From Hyphococcus sp. (lineage in GTDB: Bacteria; Pseudomonadota; Alphaproteobacteria; Caulobacterales; Parvularculaceae): a DNA stretch of 19,816 nt. The stretch spans positions 1 to 19,816 of the forward strand of contig BQJG01000060.1 in assembly GCA_021604585.1 (NCBI GenBank), in the 5' to 3' direction. The notes beneath the pieces are model-generated. The model saw only the letters and a list, made by a program, of their open reading frames with translations. It was not told the origin of the DNA and did not search any database. Both the position numbers and the translations under genes were made by a program. This document shows positions 7,602 to 15,292 of the stretch, piece by piece (the first letter of the stretch is position 1; each line of letters starts with the position of its first letter).

Positions 7602-8414
7602 TTAGCTTTCCGATTCAAGCTCGTGAAGGTTTACGCTGCTTTCAAGCCCCATTTCGGCCCGTCTTTCGGCCCGTGCGAGGCGACGGTCCTGCATCTCAAA
7701 TGCTTCCTGAATGTCACCAAAAAAAATCAGCCTGCCGTTCTCCAAGACAGCGCCTTTGTTGGAGACGCGCTCATGCAAGTCACGGCTATGAGACGCAAAA
7801 ACAAAAATACCGGATTGGTCAATGATAGACCGGAGCCGCTTTGTCGCTTTATTGCGAAACTCCCGGTCGCCAGTCCCAAGCCACTCATCGAGCAACAAAA
7901 CTTCCGGCCGAAACGCTGTCGATGTGGCGAAGGTCAACCGCATCCGCATGCCGCTGGAGTATGTCTTTAAAGGCAGATCAAGATATTGCTCCAGCTCCGT
8001 GAAATCGGCGATTTCTGGAATAACTTGCTCAATTTCTTCTTCTGAGTATCCCATCAACCTGCCGCGGATGCGAATGTTCTCATAACCAGAGACGTCACTG
8101 TCGAGCCCCAGCATCATTGAGATGAGCGGCGAGATACGGCCTTCAACACGAACCCTTCCCTCAGTCGGAGGCAGGATCGACGCCATCACCTTCAGCATCG
8201 TTGTCTTGCCAGCGCCATTACGGCCCAAAAGCCCGAGCCTGTCTCCATCCTTCAACGTTATTGTGACACCATCCAGAGCGCGAATGCGGATGTTTTTTTC
8301 ACGTTTGATAAGCCCGCCGACTGTAGCGTTCTTGACCGCACCAATAAAACTCCGGTTCTGCAAATGCGGGACCGGATATTCCACTGCCGCTTTTCGCAAG
8401 ATGATCCTGGCCAT
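7602..8414 (-). CDS. Polysaccharide ABC exporter, ATP-binding subunit (Wzt/KpsT/TagH-like)
   Basis: This 270-residue ATPase drives export of a lipid-linked polysaccharide through the permease encoded just upstream. Walker A is GRNGAGKT (64-71), the signature YSSGMRMRL (152-160), Walker B EVLLLDEW (171-178) and the switch His209 in ASHS. An N-terminal segment of about 45 residues before the core strand is typical of O-antigen and teichoic-acid exporters. The protein ends soon after the nucleotide-binding domain, without the C-terminal carbohydrate-binding domain of Wzt proteins that recognise a capped O-antigen terminus. It starts 3 bases after the permease stop (TGAgttATG), so the two are translationally coupled. 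KpsT-like capsule export is an alternative, but no KpsD/E/C/S genes are present here. Confidence 0.88.
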   Translation of the reverse strand: MARIILRKAAVEYPVPHLQNRSFIGAVKNATVGGLIKREKNIRIRALDGVTITLKDGDRLGLLGRNGAGKTTMLKVMASILPPTEGRVRVEGRISPLISMMLGLDSDVSGYENIRIRGRLMGYSEEEIEQVIPEIADFTELEQYLDLPLKTYSSGMRMRLTFATSTAFRPEVLLLDEWLGTGDREFRNKATKRLRSIIDQSGIFVFASHSRDLHERVSNKGAVLENGRLIFFGDIQEAFEMQDRRLARAERRAEMGLESSVNLHELESES

Positions 8415-8417
8415 AAC

Positions 8418-9239
8418 TCAACACCAATAAGGCAAGCGGTTAGACAGCCGCCCATAAACGAGGAGCCCGAGAATAGGCGTGACGAGGGCGAAGGCCCCGG
8501 CAACTGCAAAGTGCAGCCACAGATCAGGATGCCCCAAAATCGGGCCACGGATCACTTCAATGAGGTGATAGAATGGATTCAAATTCACAAGATAAGCGTA
8601 TTTACCCAGCCTTTCCGGCAACCAGAAGATCGGCGTTAGAAAGAAGGCAAACGTAAAAAACGCGCTCACGAGTTGTCCAAAGTCGCGATAGCGCGCATTG
8701 ATCACACCCAAGAAAAGCGACGACCAGAACCCGGTCCATATAATGAGCGCCAGACCAATGAGCGCAAAAAGGGCGGCGGGATTCAACGGCACAGAAAAAA
8801 TCACTACGACAGCAAGGAGGACAAGCGCCTTATAGGCTGTAGTGATGAACTCCGTAAGAACGAGGCGATAGGCGAACAGGCTCGCGGGAAGCGGGAACTC
8901 TTTAAAGGTGTGAGAATTTCCCACGAAAACCTGGCATCCGCCATTTGCGAGGCCAGTAATCAGCCCCCATGAAATAATGGCGCATGTCACGTAGGGCAGA
9001 TGCTCTGCGAGCGGACGGCCAAACAGATACCCATAAAGCACGCCGAGCCCAGCAGCCGTCATGGCGGTTGTCAGAGTCAGCCAGAAGGCGCCGAACCCGG
9101 CGCCCCGGTAACGCCCGTTGAAGCCGCGCACAGCCATGTCTGTCCATAGCTGACGACGGCTCCACCCAGTCTTCAAATCCTCAAGGGCCCGGCTCCAATT
9201 GGAAAGCCCGGCCTGATAATCATAGACGTTGGTGGACAT
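8418..9239 (-). CDS. Polysaccharide ABC exporter, ABC-2 family permease (Wzm/KpsM/TagG-like)
   Basis: A 273-residue inner-membrane protein, the usual length for ABC-2 polysaccharide permeases, with about six hydrophobic segments. They begin near FGAFWLTLTTAMTAAGLGVL and continue through LVLLAVVVIFSVPL, LIGLALIIWTGFW, FFTFAFFLTPIFWLP and the last segment VAGAFALVTPILGLLVYG. The N-terminal cytoplasmic helix containing LWTDMAVRGFNGRYRGAGFG and the late NLNPFYHLIEVIRGPILG motif are hallmarks of the family. It forms a dimeric channel with the ATPase at 7602-8414. ATG at 9239 is the first start; no strong Shine-Dalgarno sequence is visible. It is divergent from the FkbM gene at 9415. Confidence 0.88.
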   Translation of the reverse strand: MSTNVYDYQAGLSNWSRALEDLKTGWSRRQLWTDMAVRGFNGRYRGAGFGAFWLTLTTAMTAAGLGVLYGYLFGRPLAEHLPYVTCAIISWGLITGLANGGCQVFVGNSHTFKEFPLPASLFAYRLVLTEFITTAYKALVLLAVVVIFSVPLNPAALFALIGLALIIWTGFWSSLFLGVINARYRDFGQLVSAFFTFAFFLTPIFWLPERLGKYAYLVNLNPFYHLIEVIRGPILGHPDLWLHFAVAGAFALVTPILGLLVYGRLSNRLPYWC

Positions 9240-9279
9240 TTTGTACGTAGCGATTCATCATGAAAAATAAGGATTTGGG

Positions 9280-9308
9280 GCTATACCATGCGCCTCAAGC
9301 AAGATAAA
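9280..9308 (-). promoter_or_regulatory. Weak promoter candidate for the exporter genes
   Basis: On the minus strand TTTATC (9308-9303) is followed after 17 bases by TATAGC (9285-9280). The -10 is fair and the -35 poor. Initiation near 9272 would leave a leader of about 33 bases to the permease ATG. I saw no convincing plus-strand promoter in the same gap (9240-9414) for the FkbM gene. Confidence 0.25.
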
Positions 9309-9414
9309 GCCTGCCCGTGATTGAGCGCCCCCGCGTTTAGTATCGCCCTTCGCAGCGCCCTTTTTTCACGCCCCACCCGGCCTAAGAGGACCCCGTCAGA
9401 GTAGTTTGATAACC

Positions 9415-10086
9415 ATGAAGCTGGAGCGACCCACACGGAATTTTCAGACGTTTTTTGACCACCTCAAAGAGCGCAAGAAATATGTCCCCGCTTTTTGCAT
9501 CGACGTTGGCGCCGCCAAGGGAACGACGTCGATATATGAGGCTTTCCCCAAAGCGCATCACATCGTCTTCGAGCCCTTGCCGGATTTTCAAGCCGAACTC
9601 CGAAAAACGATGGCGCCGTATAGTCACGAACTTCACATCTGCGCGCTGATGGACAAGCCAGGCGAGGAGACGCTTTTGCGCCATCCTGATCGATTTGGCT
9701 CGTCGCTAATGCACCAGCGCGAGGATGACGGCGAAGATCTGGTGAAAGTTCCGGTCGATACGTTGGACAATGTTATCGGCGAGCGGAAACTAAAAGGCGG
9801 TCTGCTGATCAAACTCGATTGTCAGGGATCTGATCTTTTTGTGTTGAAGGGAGGCTTGAAAACGCTGAAACAAGCCAACATCGTCATTGTTGAGGCTTCC
9901 CTGTTCCCTTTCTGGGGAGAACACCAACCGGTGTTCTACGATATCGTAAAGTTCATGGATGAACGTCATTTTGCGCTATACGATATTCTGGACGGGCTCT
10001 ATCGCCCGCGCGACGGCGCACTCGGGCAACTTGACCTTGTTTTCGTGAAAAAAATCGGCCGTTTCAGGAATGTGCATTTCTGGTGA
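9415..10086 (+). CDS. FkbM family SAM-dependent methyltransferase
   Basis: A 223-residue protein with the FkbM-type Rossmann fold: the SAM-binding loop DVGAAKG (30-36), the acidic end of strand 2 in FEPLPD near Glu53, and KLDCQGSD at 133-140, the conserved (K/V)-D-x-(E/Q)-G region. FkbM enzymes mostly O-methylate sugars or polyketide hydroxyls, and methylation of a sugar in this glycan is the natural inference. The frame can begin at TTG 9406, but the ATG three codons later is favoured. It reads into the GT2 gene with a 46-base gap to the preferred start there, so the two are likely cotranscribed. A second, only distantly similar FkbM gene lies at 12079-12756. Confidence 0.83.
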   Translation: MKLERPTRNFQTFFDHLKERKKYVPAFCIDVGAAKGTTSIYEAFPKAHHIVFEPLPDFQAELRKTMAPYSHELHICALMDKPGEETLLRHPDRFGSSLMHQREDDGEDLVKVPVDTLDNVIGERKLKGGLLIKLDCQGSDLFVLKGGLKTLKQANIVIVEASLFPFWGEHQPVFYDIVKFMDERHFALYDILDGLYRPRDGALGQLDLVFVKKIGRFRNVHFW

Positions 10087-10132
10087 CGGCGCTCCGCAGC
10101 GGGTTCGACAAACAAAGGCGGCTGTCGACAAG

Positions 10133-10960
10133 ATGAAGTTCTCAATCATCATGCCTGTTCTGAATGGCGAGCGTTTTATCGAAGCCGCCCTGATGAGCGT
10201 TCTGTCGCAAGCCGATCAGGGCTGGGAGTTGATTGTCGCCGACGGCGGTTCAACTGATGATTCACTTTCAATTGTCGAACGCTATGCCGCGCAGGACAGC
10301 CGCATCCGCTTTGTGAGCGAGCCGGATAACGGCATGTATGACGCGCTTTTCAAGGGGTTCTTGCGCGCGGAGGGCAGTTGGATCGGCTGGCTGAATGCAG
10401 ACGACCTTTATGCGCCATGGGCGATCGCCTCGGTCAGACGCTTCATCTTCACGCATCAATGCGATTGGGTCACGGGATTGCCGGGCAGCTGGGACGAGAC
10501 CGGAATACTTCGCTCGGTGCGGCCAGTCGGCCGGTATTCACGCCGCAACATCGCAGCAGGATGGCATCATGACGGCTTGCTCGGCTTTCTTCAACAAGAG
10601 AGCATGTTCTTCTCACGCCGCCTCTTGGAAAAGCTTTCGCAAGAAGAATGCGCGAAGATACGCAGCATGCGCCTCGCCGGCGACTTTGTGATGTGGCGGT
10701 TCTTTGCAAAACACACAGCGCTTGAGGTCATTCCCGTTACGCTCGGCGGATTCCGCCGTCATGGCGGCAACATGTCCGTACGGCAAGCGGCAGATTATCG
10801 CGAAGAAATTTTATCGGCCGAACCCTTCACCATGCCAGAACCGTTATCGCGACTGGCGGCGCTTTTCTGGCGCATGAAATCAGCCTGGGAAACTGCGCGC
10901 CTCACCGACAAGGCGGATCGTGAACTTATGGCAGAAATCGGGAAAGATGCGCCGCGTTAA
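10133..10960 (+). CDS. Family 2 glycosyltransferase
   Basis: A 275-residue inverting GT-A enzyme. It has the GT2 opening FSIIMPVLNGERFIEAALMS, the nucleotide-binding DGGSTDDS (37-44), EPDNGMYDAL near 63-72 and the metal-binding LNADD (87-91, in place of DXD). EPDxGxYDAMNKG-like wording is typical of enzymes related to WcaA and its colanic/O-antigen relatives. A frame is open from ATG 10070, overlapping the FkbM gene, but MKFSIIMPVLNG at 10133 is the domain's natural start. No membrane segment is seen, so it acts on lipid-linked acceptors at the inner face of the membrane. Its TAA stop interlocks with that of the convergent gmd gene (10957-10960). The sugar it transfers is unknown. Confidence 0.85.
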   Translation: MKFSIIMPVLNGERFIEAALMSVLSQADQGWELIVADGGSTDDSLSIVERYAAQDSRIRFVSEPDNGMYDALFKGFLRAEGSWIGWLNADDLYAPWAIASVRRFIFTHQCDWVTGLPGSWDETGILRSVRPVGRYSRRNIAAGWHHDGLLGFLQQESMFFSRRLLEKLSQEECAKIRSMRLAGDFVMWRFFAKHTALEVIPVTLGGFRRHGGNMSVRQAADYREEILSAEPFTMPEPLSRLAALFWRMKSAWETARLTDKADRELMAEIGKDAPR

Positions 10961-11997
10961 TCCAGCTCTTTCAGATCCGCCTCAACCATTTCGCGAACCA
11001 GCTCATCAAAGCTGACCTTATGTTTCCAGCCAAGTTTTGTATGTGCTTTAGTTGGATCGGCAAGCAACAGCTCCACTTCGGTCGGACGGAAATAGCGTGG
11101 GTCGACTTCGATAATCGTTTCGCCCGACTTCCCGTCCACGCCGGTTTCGCCCACGCCTTGGCCGCGCCACTCGATGTCGATGCCCACCACGGCGAATGAT
11201 TTCTCCACAAATTCGCGCACGGAATGGGTTTCCCCGGTGCCAATCACATAGTCGTCAGCGTCCGGCTGTTGCATCATGAGCCACATGCCTTCGACATAAT
11301 CGCGCGCATGCCCCCAGTCGCGCTGGGCGTCAAGATTGCCAAGAAACAGCTTATTTTGCATGCCGCGCGAAATCCGCGCCACCGCCCGCGAAATTTTGCG
11401 TGTAACGAAAGTTTCGCCGCGCATGGGGCTTTCATGATTAAACAGAATGCCGTTGGAGGCGTGAATCCCGTAAGCTTCGCGGTAGTTCACGGTGATCCAG
11501 TAAGCGTAAAGTTTCGCCGCTGCATAGGGGCTGCGCGGATAGAAAGGCGTCGACTCCGATTGCGGCGTTTCCTGAACAAGGCCGTACAGCTCCGAAGTTG
11601 ACGCCTGATAGAAACGGACGCGGTCCTCCATTTTCAAAATGCGGATCGCTTCGAGCAGACGCAACGCGCCGATGGCGTCGGCGTTTGCAGTGTATTCCGG
11701 CGTCTCAAAGCTCACATGCACATGAGATTGCGCGCCAAGATTATAAATCTCGTCAGGCTGCGTTTCCTGAATGAGACGAATGAGATTGGTGGAGTCCGTC
11801 AGGTCGCCAAAATGAAGAAAGAATTTCGCCTCTGGTTCGTGAAAATCCTTGTAGATGTCATCGACCCGCCCCGTGTTGAACGAGGAGGACCGGCGTTTGA
11901 CGCCGTGCACGATATAATCTTTTTCGAGCAACAGCCGGGAAAGATACGCCCCGTCCTGCCCTGTCACGCCCGTAATCAACGCCGTTTTCTTCGCCAT
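10957..11997 (-). CDS. gmd: GDP-mannose 4,6-dehydratase
   Basis: Converts GDP-D-mannose to GDP-4-dehydro-6-deoxy-D-mannose, the branch point to GDP-fucose, GDP-rhamnose, GDP-perosamine and related sugars. The 346-residue protein is full length for the family. It has the NAD(P) loop GVTGQDG (10-16), the RRSSSFNTGRVDDIY segment, STSELYG at 133-139 with catalytic Thr134 and Glu136, and Tyr158/Lys162 in YPRSPYAAAK, matching the E. coli residues within one or two positions. ATG 11997 is used; the frame also opens at TTG 12003. It is the last gene of the run from the RTX gene, 81 bases after the second FkbM gene. No reductase, epimerase or aminotransferase to finish the sugar is present in the window. 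Confidence 0.97.
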   Translation of the reverse strand: MAKKTALITGVTGQDGAYLSRLLLEKDYIVHGVKRRSSSFNTGRVDDIYKDFHEPEAKFFLHFGDLTDSTNLIRLIQETQPDEIYNLGAQSHVHVSFETPEYTANADAIGALRLLEAIRILKMEDRVRFYQASTSELYGLVQETPQSESTPFYPRSPYAAAKLYAYWITVNYREAYGIHASNGILFNHESPMRGETFVTRKISRAVARISRGMQNKLFLGNLDAQRDWGHARDYVEGMWLMMQQPDADDYVIGTGETHSVREFVEKSFAVVGIDIEWRGQGVGETGVDGKSGETIIEVDPRYFRPTEVELLLADPTKAHTKLGWKHKVSFDELVREMVEADLKELD

Positions 11998-12078
11998 TAC
12001 CAAATCCCATAGCTTAAGAGACGCCCTTTGAGCCGCGCGCCCTGTCAGTCCAACGCTCCTAATCGGCGAAATTCGAAC

Positions 12079-12756
12079 CTATGGCAAGTATCGGAACTCT
12101 TTGAATGCAGGATGGTCGGCTCGCAGGAAATAATAGTCGATTTGCCACAAGAGTTTGTCGGAAGGCCGGAACATCGGCTCGGCGAGGTCCGCACATCGAA
12201 ACCCGCGCGCCTGCAGGTCCAAGAGCATCTCGGGAAATCGCTTCTGACCGATCATCGAATAGGTCTCGATACACAGGAACGACGTCTGCGTCAGCGTTTT
12301 TTGCGCTCCGTCGAGGATATCGACCTCGGTCCCGTGCGTATCGAGCTTGATCGCAAAAGGCGGTTTAAGGCCCAGCCGCATGACTTCGTGATCGATTGAG
12401 GTCGCGTCAACTTCTTCGAGGCTTGTGCGAGCCTGCGGATCGGAAAACACAGCGCCGCCATACTCATCAACGTCTTTTGGAAAATAGATTCTCCCAGGCT
12501 CGCGCGTCACGCCGGCAATTTCAAAACTCGTATTGGGGTGTTTGCGCTGAAATATTTCAAGATCGGCACGCCAGTTTTCTTTCACCTCGAGAAGGTGTGC
12601 TGCGGCGGGCCAGTGGCGACGCGCTTTTTCGGTCCAGGCCCCCTTGGCGGCGCCGACATCGATGATGGTGGAAACGGCGACATTACGCTCCGCCATGCGC
12701 GCCAAAGCATGATCATGATCCAAAGCCGGATTTTTCCTGCGCGAGAAAAACCTCAT
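12079..12756 (-). CDS. FkbM family SAM-dependent methyltransferase (second)
   Basis: A 225-residue protein with DVGAAKG at 33-39, the acidic strand-2 end in LLEVKE near Glu57, and KLDTHGTE at 137-144, the FkbM pattern. Residues 1-25 are basic and variable. The frame extends 11 codons upstream to 12789, but the ATG at 12756 forms an ATGA overlap with the stop of the GT4 gene, the normal sign of translational coupling, so that start is used. It probably methylates a sugar hydroxyl. Apart from the SAM loop it differs widely from the FkbM enzyme at 9415-10086, which suggests a different target rather than a recent duplicate. Confidence 0.83.
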   Translation of the reverse strand: MRFFSRRKNPALDHDHALARMAERNVAVSTIIDVGAAKGAWTEKARRHWPAAAHLLEVKENWRADLEIFQRKHPNTSFEIAGVTREPGRIYFPKDVDEYGGAVFSDPQARTSLEEVDATSIDHEVMRLGLKPPFAIKLDTHGTEVDILDGAQKTLTQTSFLCIETYSMIGQKRFPEMLLDLQARGFRCADLAEPMFRPSDKLLWQIDYYFLRADHPAFKEFRYLP

Positions 12757-13970
12757 GCTGAGACCTCTGTGTGAATGCCGCGCAGCCACTCTGCTTTGCG
12801 GGCATACAACTCCTGCGCCGCGTAGCTTTCGTAAATGAACTTTCTGGCGCTTTCACCAAGAACCTTCGCCTGCGCGCGGTCATCAAGCAACTTCTTGACG
12901 CCAGCCGCTACAGCGCCGGGATTACGATGATCAACTTGCAACAATGTTGGCGCCTCGCTGCCCGTCATTTCCGAGACAGGATCAACATCCGAAGAAACTA
13001 TCGCACAACCAGCGCTCATCGCTTCCATCATCGACCAGGACAGAACGAACGGCACAGTAAGATAGACATGAACGGACGACGCCTGAAGCACCTGCAGGTA
13101 ATGAGGTCGCGGCGCAAGCCCCGTGAAATGCACGCGCGACCAGTCAATATCGAGCTCGGCAAGAGCGCGCTTTTTGAAGCTGTCGCCTTCGGAAAGTTTC
13201 TTTCCATAGGCGACACGATCTTCGCCGAGGATGACCGCATGAGCGTCAGGCCTTTGGGCGAGAACAATTTCAAGCGCTTTCATAAATTCTGGAAAGCCGC
13301 GATAGGGCTCCATCCCGCGCGCCACGTAAGTGATGATCTCATCCACATGACTGAGATCGAGATCGGGGAGGACAAGTTTTGCGCCTTCTAGCGGCTTGTA
13401 CCGCTCAACATCGATGCCATCATGCATCACGGTGATCTTATTATGGAAGCAGGGTGGAAACTGCGATTTCTGAAACTCTGTCGGGCACAACGCGGCGTCA
13501 CAATTGGCGAGATCCATTAGGATTGGCGCATTGCGCGAGCGCGACCGCAAATCGTCGTCCAGTTCTCGTTTTCCCTCTTGCATGAAGACAATGTCAGGCG
13601 CGCTCGAACGGTAATACCACTCGAAATAAGCGACATAGGCGGCCCTCGGCCATACGTCTTTTACAAAAAGGCCGTTGCCCCAGCCGGAATGAGCCATCAC
13701 GATATCGGGATTGAGTCCCTTTGTCTTCAGCTTCAATGCGGCTCGCGCCAGTGATTGCCCGTTCAAAACAGCACGCTCAAAACCGCCCACATACGGATGA
13801 ATTTTTTCTGTCACGTCGCGGTGCGGTGCGTAGGCAAATGTCTTTAACCCGTCGAGTGATGCGCCCTTGCGTTGCGTCCCATACCAGACATCCCAGCCCA
13901 TTCTGGCGAGGTATTGGCCGAACACGCCGAATTGCGCCGGGAAATTATCGTGTAGAAACAAAATTTGCAC
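12753..13970 (-). CDS. Family 4 glycosyltransferase (Glyco_trans_4_3 N-terminal type)
   Basis: A 405-residue retaining GT-B enzyme. The opening QILFLHDNFPAQFGVFGQYL and the PDIVMAHSGWGNGLFVKDVW segment near 88-107 are characteristic of the Glyco_trans_4_3 N-terminal domain. The C-terminal donor half includes HDGID (183-187), ARGMEPYRGF (217-226) and SMMEAMSAG (313-321), followed by SSDVDPVSEM. The start is GTG at 13970, 11 bases after the HlyD stop, with no clear Shine-Dalgarno sequence (the leader reads cactttttcct), so translation may depend on the upstream gene. Direct linkage to the type I secretion genes suggests the sugar it adds matters for the secreted protein or its anchor; donor and acceptor are unknown. 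Confidence 0.85.
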   Translation of the reverse strand: MQILFLHDNFPAQFGVFGQYLARMGWDVWYGTQRKGASLDGLKTFAYAPHRDVTEKIHPYVGGFERAVLNGQSLARAALKLKTKGLNPDIVMAHSGWGNGLFVKDVWPRAAYVAYFEWYYRSSAPDIVFMQEGKRELDDDLRSRSRNAPILMDLANCDAALCPTEFQKSQFPPCFHNKITVMHDGIDVERYKPLEGAKLVLPDLDLSHVDEIITYVARGMEPYRGFPEFMKALEIVLAQRPDAHAVILGEDRVAYGKKLSEGDSFKKRALAELDIDWSRVHFTGLAPRPHYLQVLQASSVHVYLTVPFVLSWSMMEAMSAGCAIVSSDVDPVSEMTGSEAPTLLQVDHRNPGAVAAGVKKLLDDRAQAKVLGESARKFIYESYAAQELYARKAEWLRGIHTEVSA

Positions 13971-13981
13971 AGGAAAAAGTG

Positions 13982-15292
13982 TTATTCTTCCCGCATCGAA
14001 CGCGCAAGCGCATCCGTCAGGGGCTTGAGGAAATAGCTGATCGCAGGGCGCGACCCGGTGCGGATAAACGCCTCGACGGGCATGCCCGGCACAAGCACAG
14101 CACCCCGCAGCAGATCGGAGAGCTCCTCATCCTGGGGAATATCCACCACGACGAGATAATAAGCGGCGCCGAGCGATTCATCGTAGAAGCTATCAGCCGA
14201 TACAGTCCGAACGACACCGGTCGCCTCCGGCGTCATCCTGGCGCCGAAAGCGGAAAAGCGCACAATCGTCTCCTGACCAGCATGAATTTTGTCCACATCC
14301 CGGGGCGCGACACGTGCAGCTATCTGTAGTCGATCGCCACGCGGCACGATCTCCATCACCGCCTCGCCGGGCGCAATAACGCCTCCGACTGTATGCACAT
14401 TAAGTCCCATGATGCGGCCGGCCTGTGGCGCGCGCACTTCGGTGCGGCGCAAGGTTTGTGCGGCAGTCACCCGCCGCTCTTCGAGTTCAGGAATCGACAC
14501 TTCGATATCGCGCAGTTCAGTGATCGCTTCTTCACGCCCTGTTTCATGCAAGCGCTCGATCTCTAGATTGGCTTCCGCAATGATACTTGTCGCTTCGGCG
14601 ACCCCCGCGCGCAAGGCGCCGCGCTCGCCGCTAAGCCGCCGCGATTCACGTTCAAGAGCGCGCACCCTAGTCATTGGCGCAAAGCCCTGTTCGTTAAGCT
14701 CGCGAACGCCGGCAAGCTCATCTTCAATCAGAGCGCGCTGATCGCGCAATGATGAGATCTGGGCGTCCAGCCCAACCATGCGTTCCTTTTGTTGAACGAT
14801 GCGCTCATGAAGCAGGCCGATCTGAGTCAGGCGAGTTTTGCGTCGCGCTTCAAACAGTTGCTGTTGCCCGGCCTGCTTCCCCTCAAAAGCATCAGTAGCG
14901 AGCACTTCCTCTACGCCGCGAGGCGTTGCGATCTCTTCCAAACCGTCCCGCTCAGCTTCAAGCCGGGCGCGTCTTGCATAGAGCTCCGTCAACTGGCCAT
15001 CTATCAGGGCAAGGTTGGCGCCCGCCACAGTATCTTCAAGCTCGACAAGGACAGCGCCTGCCTCAACTTCATCGCCTTCCTTGACCAGAATATCCGCAAT
15101 GACGCCGCCTTCGAGATGTTGTATCGCCTTGCGATTGCTCTCCACCACCACCTGACCGTTGGCGATAACCGCGCCATCGATCGGCGCCACGATCGACCAA
15201 AATGCGACGCCGCCAAAGATAGCGGCGATAGCGCCGAGGCCAAGACGAATGAAAAAACGCGCGCTGGCCGGGCGGGAGGTTTCTTCACTCAT
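13982..15292 (-). CDS. HlyD-family periplasmic adaptor of the type I secretion system (PrtE/RsaE-like)
   Basis: The 436-residue membrane-fusion subunit links the inner-membrane ABC protein to a TolC-type outer-membrane channel. Residues about 13-35 form the single membrane helix. GAVIANGQVVVESNRKAIQH at about 40-59 and EGGVIADILVKEGDEVEAG form the first lipoyl half. Long helices rich in Glu/Arg/Leu from about 95 to 280 form the coiled coil. VRAPQAGRIMGLNVHTVGGV is the second lipoyl half, and a beta-barrel follows to the end. The frame is open to 15466, but ATG 15292 is chosen: it overlaps the ABC stop by 8 bases (ATGAGTGA), AAGG precedes it, and MSEETSRP fits the cytoplasmic end of the family. 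No TolC homologue lies in the window. Confidence 0.93.
   Translation of the reverse strand: MSEETSRPASARFFIRLGLGAIAAIFGGVAFWSIVAPIDGAVIANGQVVVESNRKAIQHLEGGVIADILVKEGDEVEAGAVLVELEDTVAGANLALIDGQLTELYARRARLEAERDGLEEIATPRGVEEVLATDAFEGKQAGQQQLFEARRKTRLTQIGLLHERIVQQKERMVGLDAQISSLRDQRALIEDELAGVRELNEQGFAPMTRVRALERESRRLSGERGALRAGVAEATSIIAEANLEIERLHETGREEAITELRDIEVSIPELEERRVTAAQTLRRTEVRAPQAGRIMGLNVHTVGGVIAPGEAVMEIVPRGDRLQIAARVAPRDVDKIHAGQETIVRFSAFGARMTPEATGVVRTVSADSFYDESLGAAYYLVVVDIPQDEELSDLLRGAVLVPGMPVEAFIRTGSRPAISYFLKPLTDALARSMREE

Noticed and set aside
7594..7606. Small inverted repeat GCTAA-AGC-TTAGC between convergent genes, a possible terminator
   Set aside because: Only five AT-rich pairs and no T-run; too weak to call.
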